Source of the DNA: Clostridia bacterium
GTDB lineage: Bacteria > Bacillota > Clostridia > Oscillospirales > CAG-272
Reading direction: 5' to 3'
DNA length: 16,708 nt
Assembly (NCBI GenBank): GCA_024404655.1
Contig: JAKSPR010000017.1
Location: 1-16,708 of the forward strand
In this document: in pieces, positions 6,623 through 14,800 of the stretch
Numbering within the stretch: position 1 is the first letter of the stretch
Layout of the letters: every line of letters begins with the position of its first letter
Notes under the pieces: model-generated
The model's input: only the letters and a program-made list of their open reading frames with translations
What the model was told of the DNA's origin: nothing
Databases searched by the model: none
Made by a program: the position numbers and the translations under genes

Positions 6623-8868
6623 TTCTGATCGTACTGATTCAGAAAATACGGCAGCCCGGTATAACGCTTGGTCTGACGGTTGTTCTGAACCATTTTGTAT
6701 ACGGTTTCTTCGTCTCCCACCATGATCACCATCCGCGCCGCACGGGTGACGGCGGTATAGAGCAGATTACGCGTGAGCAGCTTCATCGTGTACTTGTAGA
6801 CTGGCAGAATGACGACCGGATATTCCGAACCCTGACTTTTATGCACCGTCACGGCATAGGCGTGCTCCAGCTCGTCCAACATCGTGAAATCGTAGGTCAC
6901 TTTACGGTCATCGAAGTTGATGTTCATGGTTTCTTCCTGTATGTTGATCCGCTCGATGACCCCGATATCGCCGTTGAAAATGCCGATGCCGGCCTGCATT
7001 TTGCCCATCACTTCCCGTTCCCAGGGAATATCGTAATTGTTCTTGATCTGCATGACCTTGTCCCCCTCACGGAAGATGATGTCACGGCTCTTCTTTTCTT
7101 TTTTCGCTGGTGTCGGAGGATTCAGAACGGCCTGCAGCTTCACATTGAGCATTTCCGTTCCGGCTTCCCCTTTGCGGGAGGGCGTAATGACCTGAATCTC
7201 GCCCCGGATCTGTTCCCCGTAGGCTTTCGGCAGACGCACGGCACAGAGACTTGCCACCGTTTCCGCCGTCTTTGCATCGTTTTCACAGGGCAGGACGAAA
7301 AAGTCTTTGTTTTTGGTATGCAGGTCAGGATCTTCGCCGTTGTTGATGGCATGGGCATTGGTGATGATCAGACTTTTCTGTGCCTGACGGAAAATTTCCG
7401 TCAGATGGACCGTAGAAAACCGGTCACTCTCGATCAGATCGTTGAGCACATATCCCGCGCCTACCGGCGGCAGCTGATCGGCATCACCGATGAGAATCAG
7501 CCGAGCTCCAGGATGAATGGCTTTCAGCAGCGCATCCATGAGAAGAATGTCGATCATGGATGCCTCATCGATGATGATGACGTCCTGTTCCAGCAGATTG
7601 TTTTCATCCCGCCGGAAGTGAGGCTCCAGATCCCCCGTGTACTCCATTTCAAGCAGACGGTGAATGGTCTTCGCTTCCACCTGCGTCGCTTCGGACATCC
7701 GCTTGGCAGCTCGTCCGGTGGGCGCGGCAAGAGCAATTTCCAAGCCCATTTCGTCAAAGATCCGCATGACCGCTTTGATAACGGTTGTTTTACCGGTACC
7801 GGGACCGCCCGTCAGAATCATGACGCCGGAATCTAAAGACATGGCGATGGCTTTTTTCTGGAGTTTTGCATATTCAATGCCTTCTTCCAATTCCGTTCGC
7901 TGGATCCAGCGGTCCGTGTCAGAAGCAGACAGACGCACACAGGTCTTGTCAAGCAGATCCATCTTGCGGCAGACATAAGTTTCCGCTTCGTGATATTCTT
8001 TCAGATAGAGACACTTGCGGGAACCCAATTTCTGCTCAATGAGCTTTCCTTCCTCAACCATCTGGGCAAGCGCATCTTCCGCATCGTTCTGCTCAATCCC
8101 CAGCATCTGCATCACACCGGGAATCAGCTTTTCTTCGGGCAGAAAAACATGCCCGTTCTGGAACGCATTGTAGCTGCATAAATACCGGATTCCCGCCATG
8201 ATGCGCGGCTGTGCATTCTTTTTCGTGCCCATATCCCGGGCGATCAGATCGGCTTTCTCAAAGCTGATGCCGTAGACCTCCTCACAGAGCAGATACGGAT
8301 TCTCCTTGATGACGTCGACCGCAGACCCGCCCCAGCGGTTGTAGACACGAACAGCCGTGGACGGCCCGAAATAGTTCTGACAGAACATCATGACGGAACG
8401 GATGCCGAACTGCTCTTTGAAGTCAGCGGAAATCTCATCTGCCTTCTTCTTCGAGATGCCCGGCAGCTGCGCCAGCCAGTCCGGATGATTTTCGATGACG
8501 TCAAAGGTGTCATCCCCGAAGGCATCGACAATGGCACGGGCAGTTTTCGGCCCGATGCCTTTGATGGTTTTTGCAGAGAGATATTTCAGAATGGTGGAGG
8601 CTGTCGCCGGGAGCTGCTTTTCAAAGTAATCCACTTTGAACTGCCGCCCGAAGGACGGATGCATGACCCAGTTCCCCCACGCTTTGACGGATTCACCGAC
8701 GGCGATATACGGCATGGAACCGACACAGGTAACGTAATCATCGTCGGATAACGATACTTCGCAGACCGTATACCCGTTTGCATCGTTGGAATAGATGATG
8801 CGCTCGACCACGCCTTCCAGCTCTGTCAGCTCTTTTCCTTCATCGTCACGAAGGCCTGCAAGTTCCAT
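6619..8868 (-). CDS. recD2: RecD2-type ATP-dependent DNA helicase (SF1B)
   Basis: A 5'-3' DNA helicase of 749 residues, of the RecD2 type that works without RecBC in DNA repair and replication-fork maintenance. The N-terminal part has an OB-like region and helix-hairpin-helix segments (GIGPKTARAIVDAFG about 104-118, LPGISKKKADEI about 135-146). Walker A GGPGTGKT is at 354-361, Walker B DEAS at 434-437, motif III GDADQLPPVG at 461-470, the EIFRQ motif near 491-495, then HKSQGSEY (676-683) and LLYTAVTRA (702-710). All helicase motifs are intact and the length is usual for RecD2. The ATG at 8868 follows a near-perfect AAAGGAGG site. The 99-residue gene ends 21 bp upstream, and comF overlaps the 3' end by 4 bp. 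Confidence 0.95.
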   Translation of the reverse strand: MELAGLRDDEGKELTELEGVVERIIYSNDANGYTVCEVSLSDDDYVTCVGSMPYIAVGESVKAWGNWVMHPSFGRQFKVDYFEKQLPATASTILKYLSAKTIKGIGPKTARAIVDAFGDDTFDVIENHPDWLAQLPGISKKKADEISADFKEQFGIRSVMMFCQNYFGPSTAVRVYNRWGGSAVDVIKENPYLLCEEVYGISFEKADLIARDMGTKKNAQPRIMAGIRYLCSYNAFQNGHVFLPEEKLIPGVMQMLGIEQNDAEDALAQMVEEGKLIEQKLGSRKCLYLKEYHEAETYVCRKMDLLDKTCVRLSASDTDRWIQRTELEEGIEYAKLQKKAIAMSLDSGVMILTGGPGTGKTTVIKAVMRIFDEMGLEIALAAPTGRAAKRMSEATQVEAKTIHRLLEMEYTGDLEPHFRRDENNLLEQDVIIIDEASMIDILLMDALLKAIHPGARLILIGDADQLPPVGAGYVLNDLIESDRFSTVHLTEIFRQAQKSLIITNAHAINNGEDPDLHTKNKDFFVLPCENDAKTAETVASLCAVRLPKAYGEQIRGEIQVITPSRKGEAGTEMLNVKLQAVLNPPTPAKKEKKSRDIIFREGDKVMQIKNNYDIPWEREVMGKMQAGIGIFNGDIGVIERINIQEETMNINFDDRKVTYDFTMLDELEHAYAVTVHKSQGSEYPVVILPVYKYTMKLLTRNLLYTAVTRAARMVIMVGDEETVYKMVQNNRQTKRYTGLPYFLNQYDQK

Positions 8869-8889
8869 CGGTGAACCCTCCTTTACTTT

Positions 8890-9189
8890 TTATTCTATGA
8901 TGATTTCCAGATTCGGATACTGCGCTGCAAAACGCAGCGCAACGGCATGGAGTGCATCGTCTCCTGCCGGGATGATGACCGTCAGCCGATCTCCCCGCCG
9001 CATGGCGGAGACCTCCGTTCGCAGACGGTATTCCGCATCACGGACGTCGGTAAGCTCGACCACCCGGTCTTCATAAACCGGATATCGGCAGAAAAACCGG
9101 GAACGCCTCCCGGTATCCGTGCAGAGCCGGTACCAGCCGAGAATCACGGCGGCAGCGGTCAGAATTTCAAAAACAACCCGGAGCAACAT
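8890..9189 (-). CDS. Small membrane-anchored protein of unknown function
   Basis: I do not recognise this 99-residue protein. Residues 1-20 (MLLRVVFEILTAAAVILGWY) form one hydrophobic segment, so it is probably a membrane-anchored protein with an 80-residue soluble part. That part has a charged middle (VYEDRVVELTDVRDAEYRLRTEV) and an end reading LTVIIPAGDDALHAVALRFAAQYPNLEIIIE, which looks like an alternating beta-alpha-beta fold. It is likely real: AGGAGAGAAGGG precedes the ATG, and it lies between metK (72 bp) and recD2 (21 bp) in the same direction. No terminator or clear promoter is seen on either side, so it is probably co-transcribed with both. Nothing in it points to a catalytic role. 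Confidence 0.7.
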   Translation of the reverse strand: MLLRVVFEILTAAAVILGWYRLCTDTGRRSRFFCRYPVYEDRVVELTDVRDAEYRLRTEVSAMRRGDRLTVIIPAGDDALHAVALRFAAQYPNLEIIIE

Positions 9190-9261
9190 ATCCCTTCTCT
9201 CCTGTTTTGTATCAGTCTATGTTTTCCGGGTCGTTTATGTGATTATGTAGTCAGAATGAAA

Positions 9262-10440
9262 TTACAGAGCCTTCTTGAGGGTTTCAGCAAGATCGGTAGC
9301 TTCCCACGGAGCACCGACGTCTTCTCTGCCCATGTGGCCGTATGCCGCAACCTTGCGGTAGATCGGACGGCGGAGCTTGAAGCGGTCGATGATGGCAGCG
9401 GGACGGAGATCCATGTTCTCGGAAACGAGACGGGAAATCTCGGCTTCGTCAATCTTTGCGGTTCCGAAGGTGTCGATCAGAACGGAGACAGGCTTTGCAA
9501 CGCCGATGGCATAAGCAAGCTCGACTTCGCACTTGTCAGCAAGACCGGCAGCAACGATGTTCTTTGCAACATATCTTGCAGCGTAAGCAGCGGAACGGTC
9601 AACCTTGGTCGGATCCTTACCGGAGAAAGCACCGCCGCCGTGACGTGCGTAACCGCCGTAGGTGTCGACAATGATCTTGCGTCCGGTAAGACCGGTATCA
9701 CCCTGAGGACCGCCCACAACAAAGCGTCCGGTGGGGTTGACAAAAATCTTGGTGTTCTCATCAAGGAACTCAGCCGGAATGATCGGCTTGATGACGTTTG
9801 CAATGATATCTTCACGGATCTGGGAGAGAGGCGTTTCCGCATCATGCTGGGAGGAAACGACGATCGCATCCACACGGACGGGAACATTGTTTTCGTCGTA
9901 TTCTACCGTAACCTGGGTCTTTCCGTCGGGACGGAGGTAGGGCAGCGTGCCGTTCTTGCGGACTTCGGTCAGACGAAGAGCAAGCTTGTGTGCAAGGGAG
10001 ATGGGCATCGGCATCAGTTCCGGAGTCTCGTTGCAGGCGTAGCCGAACATCATACCCTGGTCGCCGGCACCGGTGTCAAAATTATCGGTGAGTTCACCCT
10101 CTTTTGCTTCCAGCGCTTTGTCGACGCCCATCGCAATGTCGGGGGACTGTTCGTGAATGGAGGAAAGGACAGCGCAGGTGTCGCAGTCAAAGCCGTACTT
10201 TGCACGGTCATAACCGATCTCACGGACGGTTTCGCGGACAATATTCTGCAGGTCGATGTTCGCTTTGGTGGTGATTTCGCCCATGACGCAGATCATGCCG
10301 GTGGTGGCAAAGGTCTCGCAGGCGACACGGGACATGGGGTCCTGTGCAAGCATAGCGTCCAGAATCGCATCGGAGATCTGGTCGCAGATTTTGTCGGGAT
10401 GTCCTTCGGTAACGGACTCAGAGGTAAAGAGCTTTCTCAT
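9262..10440 (-). CDS. metK: S-adenosylmethionine synthetase
   Basis: MetK makes S-adenosylmethionine from methionine and ATP in the cytoplasm. The product has 392 residues, the usual length. It begins MRKLFTSESVTEGHPDKICDQ (H14 and D16 in the ATP site), has the signature GAGDQGMMFGYA at 124-135, and the second signature GGGAFSGKDPTKVDRSAAY at 268-286, with K275 in the active site. All motifs are intact. The ATG at 10440 is chosen: AAAGGA precedes it and homology begins there, while the longer frame to 10476 adds residues foreign to the family. It sits downstream of a SAM-I riboswitch and its terminator, so its own product should shut it off. Codon use looks strongly biased, as expected for a highly expressed gene. 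Confidence 0.97.
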   Translation of the reverse strand: MRKLFTSESVTEGHPDKICDQISDAILDAMLAQDPMSRVACETFATTGMICVMGEITTKANIDLQNIVRETVREIGYDRAKYGFDCDTCAVLSSIHEQSPDIAMGVDKALEAKEGELTDNFDTGAGDQGMMFGYACNETPELMPMPISLAHKLALRLTEVRKNGTLPYLRPDGKTQVTVEYDENNVPVRVDAIVVSSQHDAETPLSQIREDIIANVIKPIIPAEFLDENTKIFVNPTGRFVVGGPQGDTGLTGRKIIVDTYGGYARHGGGAFSGKDPTKVDRSAAYAARYVAKNIVAAGLADKCEVELAYAIGVAKPVSVLIDTFGTAKIDEAEISRLVSENMDLRPAAIIDRFKLRRPIYRKVAAYGHMGREDVGAPWEATDLAETLKKAL

Positions 10441-10501
10441 TCTTTGTTTTCCTTTCGTTTCATCAGAATTTCGCATATCAAGGGTCCGAAAATCATTCAG
10501 A

Positions 10502-10537
10502 CCATAAATAAACCCTCGCTGCTTATCGCACCGAGGG
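10502..10537 (-). terminator. Expression-platform terminator of the metK riboswitch
   Basis: On the - strand CCCTCG (10537-10532) pairs with CGAGGG (10518-10513) across a 13-base loop, followed by TTTATTTAT. It lies between the SAM-I aptamer and metK, as expected for an attenuator that forms when SAM is bound. The loop carries GATAAGC (10527-10521), exactly complementary to the aptamer's first strand GCTTATC. Confidence 0.8.
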
Positions 10538-10562
10538 GCAGAACATACGCATAGGCTATATT

Positions 10563-10654
10563 CTCATCTCTCAGGAATTGGCACCTTTACAGAAAAGATT
10601 TCCGTCAGGTTGCCGGGCTTCATCGGGCCAGTCCCTCCGCCACTCTTGATAAGC
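10563..10654 (-). ncRNA. SAM-I (S-box) riboswitch aptamer ahead of metK
   Basis: The - strand matches the S-box consensus along its whole length. P1 is CTTATC (10653-10648) with GATGAG (10568-10563). The conserved core runs through AAGAG, GGCGGAGGGAC, GGCCCGATGAAGCCCGGC and CAACC, then AAGGTGCCAATTCC before the P4/P1 closing strand. It lies immediately downstream of a sigma-A promoter and upstream of a terminator and metK. SAM binding should favour the terminator and switch off metK and any genes read through after it. This accounts for most of the 358-base gap between metK and the COG2426 gene. Confidence 0.95.
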
Positions 10655-10661
10655 ATATAAT

Positions 10662-10690
10662 AGTATATCATATTATCAAACAAAAGGCAA
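10662..10690 (-). promoter_or_regulatory. Sigma-A promoter of the metK cluster
   Basis: TTGCCT (10690-10685) and TATACT (10667-10662) on the - strand are 17 bp apart, matching 4 and 5 of 6 consensus bases. The start of transcription would fall just before the first strand of the SAM-I aptamer, which supports the assignment. Confidence 0.7.
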
Positions 10691-10740
10691 TAGCTGTTTT
10701 TGAATATTTTGTATCTTTTTTCGAGTTCTTTTTGGGAATT

Positions 10741-10778
10741 CTGCAAAAGAAAGCGGAAAAGAACGTCATATTCCCGCT
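10741..10778 (-). terminator. Weak candidate terminator after the DtxR/COG2426 operon
   Basis: On the - strand AGCGG(G)AA (10778-10771) can pair with TTCCGCT (10758-10752) with one bulged G, followed by TTCTTTTG. The stem is short and the T-run interrupted, so termination may be partial. It lies between the COG2426 stop and the metK promoter. Confidence 0.35.
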
Positions 10779-10798
10779 GTCCGATGTAAAAAAGCAAA

Positions 10799-11266
10799 TC
10801 AGAGCAGGAATTTCAAAAATCCCAGCACCCCGTAAGAGATCAGCGTCACGATCGCTCCCGCCAGAAATACGCCGAAGAAGACCGAAACAAACGCCCGCCG
10901 TTTGTCCATTTTGAGCAGGGAGGCTACTAAAGACCCGGTCCATGCTCCGGTTCCCGGCAGCGGGATCCCCACAAATAACAGCAGGCCGAAGGTGGCATAC
11001 TTTGTCACACGATCCTTGTTTTTCTCACCTTTTTCTTCCAGCCAGTTTGCAAATCGGTCAATACCGAGGAAGTGCATCCGTTTCATGAGGATCAGCACTT
11101 TGTCGATGAGCAGCAGAATGAACGGCACCGGCAGCAGATTGCCGAAACAGCAGAGCAGATAATTTGCATACCACGGCAGCCCCAGCGCACACCCTGCGGG
11201 AATCGCACCGCGCAGCTCAATAACGGGTACCATGGAGATCAGAAGTACATACAGCCAGTTTTTCAT
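10799..11266 (-). CDS. COG2426 / 'small multidrug export' family membrane protein
   Basis: An integral membrane protein of 155 residues, PF06695-like. Family landmarks are ISMVPVIELRGAIPAG (10-25), and LLLFVGIPLPGTGAWTGSLVA in the second half, joined by a charged loop (LEEKGEKNKDR, about 76-86). Four hydrophobic stretches fill most of the rest. 'Multidrug export' is an old label for this family and the real substrate is not known to me. The start overlaps the stop of the DtxR-like repressor by 4 bp (11263-11266), so the two are translationally coupled. That suggests a role tied to metal homeostasis, but this is inference from gene order. The ELRGAIP and PLPGTGAW motifs recall the internal repeat of some membrane transporters. 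Confidence 0.85.
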   Translation of the reverse strand: MKNWLYVLLISMVPVIELRGAIPAGCALGLPWYANYLLCCFGNLLPVPFILLLIDKVLILMKRMHFLGIDRFANWLEEKGEKNKDRVTKYATFGLLLFVGIPLPGTGAWTGSLVASLLKMDKRRAFVSVFFGVFLAGAIVTLISYGVLGFLKFLL

Positions 11267-11655
11267 ATCCGTTTCGCAAACTTCCTCTGTCCGAGTTTCT
11301 CAGCATGACGGCGGATGGCCTCAAAGGACTCATCACTGATGTCATGCTCGATTTTGCAGGCATCCTCCGCCGCCGTTTCCGGCGAGACACCGAGAAAAAC
11401 GAAATATTCCGTCAAGAGCCTGTGCCGCTCATAGATTTTGGAGGCGATTTCCCGTCCCGCATCGGTTAAGATCAGAGAGCCGTCCCGCTCCATGAGAAGA
11501 TATCCCCCGTCTTTCAGAAGACCGACCGCCCGGCTCACACTGGGTTTGGAAAAATTCATCGCATTCGCCACATCAAGGGAGCGAACAACGGGATTCAGTT
11601 CGGACAGCTTGAGGATCGTTTCCAGATACATTTCTCCGGATTCCTGTAATTGCAT
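11263..11655 (-). CDS. DtxR/MntR-family metal-dependent transcriptional repressor
   Basis: A short DtxR-family regulator of 130 residues: an N-terminal winged helix (MYLETILKL to LILTDAGREIA, about 9-71; recognition helix around SKPSVSRAVGLLKDGGYL) and a dimerisation/metal domain (to about 125). It has no C-terminal SH3 domain. Aligning by eye, the primary-site ligands are M9, C100, E103 and H104 (EMYLETI and ACKIEHDIS). This is the set of the iron sensor DtxR rather than the D/E/E/H of MntR. H78 of the ancillary site is kept, but the following Glu is shifted by one place. The start at 11655 has AAAGGAG upstream; the longer frame to 11712 runs into the promoter. Overlaps the COG2426 membrane gene by 4 bp and is likely to control its own promoter. 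Confidence 0.88.
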   Translation of the reverse strand: MQLQESGEMYLETILKLSELNPVVRSLDVANAMNFSKPSVSRAVGLLKDGGYLLMERDGSLILTDAGREIASKIYERHRLLTEYFVFLGVSPETAAEDACKIEHDISDESFEAIRRHAEKLGQRKFAKRI

Positions 11656-11688
11656 AGCGAACTCCTTTCGGAATAGAATATTTATCTT

Positions 11689-11717
11689 ATTATAATCGAA
11701 AAATGTGAACATTTCAA
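11689..11717 (-). promoter_or_regulatory. Sigma-A promoter of the DtxR/COG2426 operon
   Basis: TTGAAA (11717-11712) and TATAAT (11694-11689) on the - strand, 17 bp apart: a perfect -10 and a 5/6-type -35. The start of transcription would be near 11682, leaving a leader of about 27 bases to the ATG at 11655. Confidence 0.8.
11701..11714 (-). promoter_or_regulatory. Candidate operator palindrome in the DtxR promoter
   Basis: AAATGT-TC-ACATTT (- strand 11714-11701) is a perfect 6-bp inverted repeat with a 2-base centre. It covers the end of the -35 box and the spacer, the classic place for a repressor. It does not resemble the published iron-box or MntR-box sequences I know, so binding by the neighbouring regulator is a guess. 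Confidence 0.5.
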
Positions 11718-11750
11718 GAGGAAATGGTGTTTGGACACAGATCTGCTGAT

Positions 11751-11784
11751 AAAAAATACCTGCGGCATTTTTTTGCCGCAGGTA
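11751..11784 (-). terminator. Rho-independent terminator of the alpha-mannosidase gene
   Basis: On the - strand TACCTGCGGCA (11784-11774) and TGCCGCAGGTA (11767-11757) form a perfect 11-bp stem with a six-A loop, followed by TTTTTT (11756-11751). It lies 33 bases past the mannosidase stop and just ahead of the DtxR promoter. On the + strand an A/T-rich flank is also present, but no transcript is expected to arrive from that side. Confidence 0.92.
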
Positions 11785-11816
11785 AAAGGGAATAGAAAGA
11801 ATGGGATAAACAGAAC

Positions 11817-14800
11817 TTACCGCTCCACAATGATCGTCTTGATTTCAAACGGTCTGAAAGCAGGGAGGACGACAACGCCGTCCTTGATTTCCAGTTCCCC
11901 GGAGACCTCTTCGAGGAGGTTGGAGACATAGACATGCTTTGCACCGGGTACGGTGAGCGTGCAGTTCGCCGCATTCCGCTCGCATTCATAGAGACGGAGA
12001 ACGTAAGCATTCTCACGGTCTTCTGCGTTCTTGACGGCTTCGCAGATGATGCCGGGGGCAGAGATGGAGAACAGCTTCGGTGCATGGAGGATGCCGCTGA
12101 CAGCCATAGCCGGAACATTCAGCGCATAAGCGGGCTTGACAACGGTGTCCGCGTCAAAGCTGCCGACATGGGGCAGGAGGGAGTAAACCGTCTTGTGAAC
12201 ACCGTAGTCGGTGATCGGGTCAGGACGGCAGCCGCCCTGGACAATGGTCAGACGCATGTCGCTGCCTTCGCAGGAGATACCGTACTTGCCGTTGTTCAGC
12301 ACAGCAACACCGTAACGGGTCTCGGAAATATCGGACCACTTGTGATTGCAGACCTCAAACTTTGCAGCTTCCAGAGGCGTGTTGCGGGTGGTGGGACGGT
12401 CAACATGACCGAACTGAATTTCATTCTTGAAGGTTGCGGAACGGACATTGACGTCAAAGCCGGCCTTGATCAGGTGGTGACGCTCGTGCCAGTCAATCTT
12501 CATTTCAAAGTCAATGCGGGGATTCTTTGCATAGAAGACCGTGTCAATGATGGCAGAGGACTTCTTGCCGATCTTGTACTGAGCACGCACACGGTATTCC
12601 ACGCATCCGTCGGAGACGACGTCACGGGAGATCAGGGAGGTGACGGGAGAGAGCTTCTTGAAGATATCGTCTTCAATTTCCCAGTTGTCCCATGCGGAGG
12701 GCATATTCTCACCGAACCACAGGGTGCCGAGGGGTGCACCGGCGGGATTGCGGACTTCACGGCCGCCGGGAACGCGCTTGTCCACGAGGGATGCGATGCT
12801 TCCCGCTTCATCGAAAACAACGTCATAATACGGGGTAACGAGCGTATTGCCGTCTGCCTTGAATACGGATGCAGCAGCGGCGGGAGCTGTCTTCATTGCA
12901 CAAGCGGCTTCCATCGCAGGAATTCTGACAGCGGCAGCAGTCTTCTCGCAGCCTTCCATATCCGTGTAGACCTGGGTCTCCATACCGTCAAGACCGAGAG
13001 CACCGTCGATCACGGCGATATCATCACGGTCAAAGGCAAGGGGATTGTAGAAAGACATAACGGAATTGTCTGCTTTGGTCATGGAATCGACAAAGCCTGC
13101 GGTGATTTCCTTGGTATCCGCGATCATCTTGCGCATCTCGGGAATGGCAATGTCGTAAACCTTGGTAATGCAGGTGCCGGGGAGAATATCATGGAACTGG
13201 TTCTTGAGCAGCGTCTTGTAAAGCACGTCATGGCTGTCCGCCGTGGGCTTGCCGGAGAGAACATTGAACAGTTCCATTTCGTAAAGTGCGATTTCAGCCT
13301 GACGGTTGTTCTGCTTGACTTCGTGCATGGAAGTCAGGGTACCGCGGTGGAGTTCGAGATAAAGCTCACCGTCATAGACCGGCAGACGATCACGGTCTGC
13401 TTCCAGTTCCTGCATGAAGGAGGATGCGGTCACAGGATGAATCTCCGGCATACCGGGGAGATCCTTGGTACGGGAGAGGAATTCCAGCTGACCGAAGGTC
13501 GGTCCGCCGCCGCCGTCGCCGAAACCATAGGCAGCCAGTCTGCGGTCTGCGGAATGTTTGTCACGGATATCACCGACCGCTCTTGTCAGGGTGGTGACAT
13601 CGGGCATCAGGTGCATGACGTTCAGATGGGTGAGGACTTCCGTGCCGTCGATACCGCGCCAGAGGAAGGTATCCGCTGGGAAGTGGTTCAGATCAGCCCA
13701 GCTCATCTTGGTGGTGTAGAAGTACTTGACCCCGGCACCATGCATGATCTGGGGAATCGCACCGTTGTAACCGAAGGTGTCGGGCAGCCAGAATGCATCG
13801 GAGCGGTAACCGAGCTCCTTCTCCGTGAAGCGCTGACCGTAGAGGAACTGACGGACCATAGCTTCACCGCCGGTGATGTTGCAGTCACATTCGACCCAGA
13901 CACCGCCGTTGGGCTCATAACGGCCTTCAGCTACCTTCTGTTTGATGCCTTCAAAGATTTCGGGATAATAGTCCTTCATCCATTCCAGGTGCAGAGCAGA
14001 GGACTGAATAAAGGTGTAATCGGGATAGATATCCATCAGGTTCAGTGTTTCGGAATAGGTTCTTGCACACTTGCGGATGGTCTCGGAAACGGGCCAGAGC
14101 CATGCAGTATCCATGTGGCTGTGACCGATGACGCCGACGTGACCCCGCATGGTTTCGGGATGCTCGGTTTTTGCAAGGGCGGGAGCCAGCTTTTCACGCA
14201 TCACAGCGCAGGCTTCGTGCAGGTCCTCGTCATCCGCGACGTTTACATCACCGATGAGATAGGGGAACGCATTCATCAGAGCTTCATGAGCACGGAGCGC
14301 AAGGAAGTTGTTGTCTTTCAGACGTGCCATCTGGAGAACGGTTGCAAGATCGAAGACGAAATCACGCATCAGCTCATCCACAATCGCGAAACGGATGCCA
14401 TGATAGGTGTGATCGAAATTGCCGAAGGGCTTTGTCTCGTCAGCACCATAGTTTTCGTAGGGATAGCAGCCGTAAGCTGTATGTCCGGCGTAACATTCAA
14501 ATGCCAGTTTGTAGGTAGTTCCAGCCTTTGCACACTTGTCCACGAAGAACGCGGAGTGCATGCCGCCGAGGAAGTTGTTCTTGGAGTTGATGATACCGGC
14601 AGGCTTGCCGTTCCGGAAGCAGAGGATTTCGACAGCTTCTGCTTCGGGGATCGCGCAGAGCATCTTGCCGTCAGCTTCTGCGGGAACCGTGAATTCGGTT
14701 TCCAGCCAGATATTTTCATATTCGCCTCCCCACTTGGTGCCGGGTGCAGCGGGCTTGCAGAGAGATGCTTCCGGCGGAACACGGAGGTGTTCAGCGGTCA

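Noticed and set aside
6295..7836. A 513-residue + strand open frame opposite recD2 and comF
   Set aside because: RecD2 helicase motifs and ComF zinc/PRPP motifs lie on the other strand; the + frame has no ribosome site or family features.
8947..10554. A 535-residue + strand open frame opposite metK
   Set aside because: It runs through the metK signatures and part of the riboswitch on the opposite strand; no independent support.
10564..10797. A 77-residue - strand frame ahead of metK
   Set aside because: It overlaps the SAM-I aptamer and the metK promoter, which explain the sequence better.
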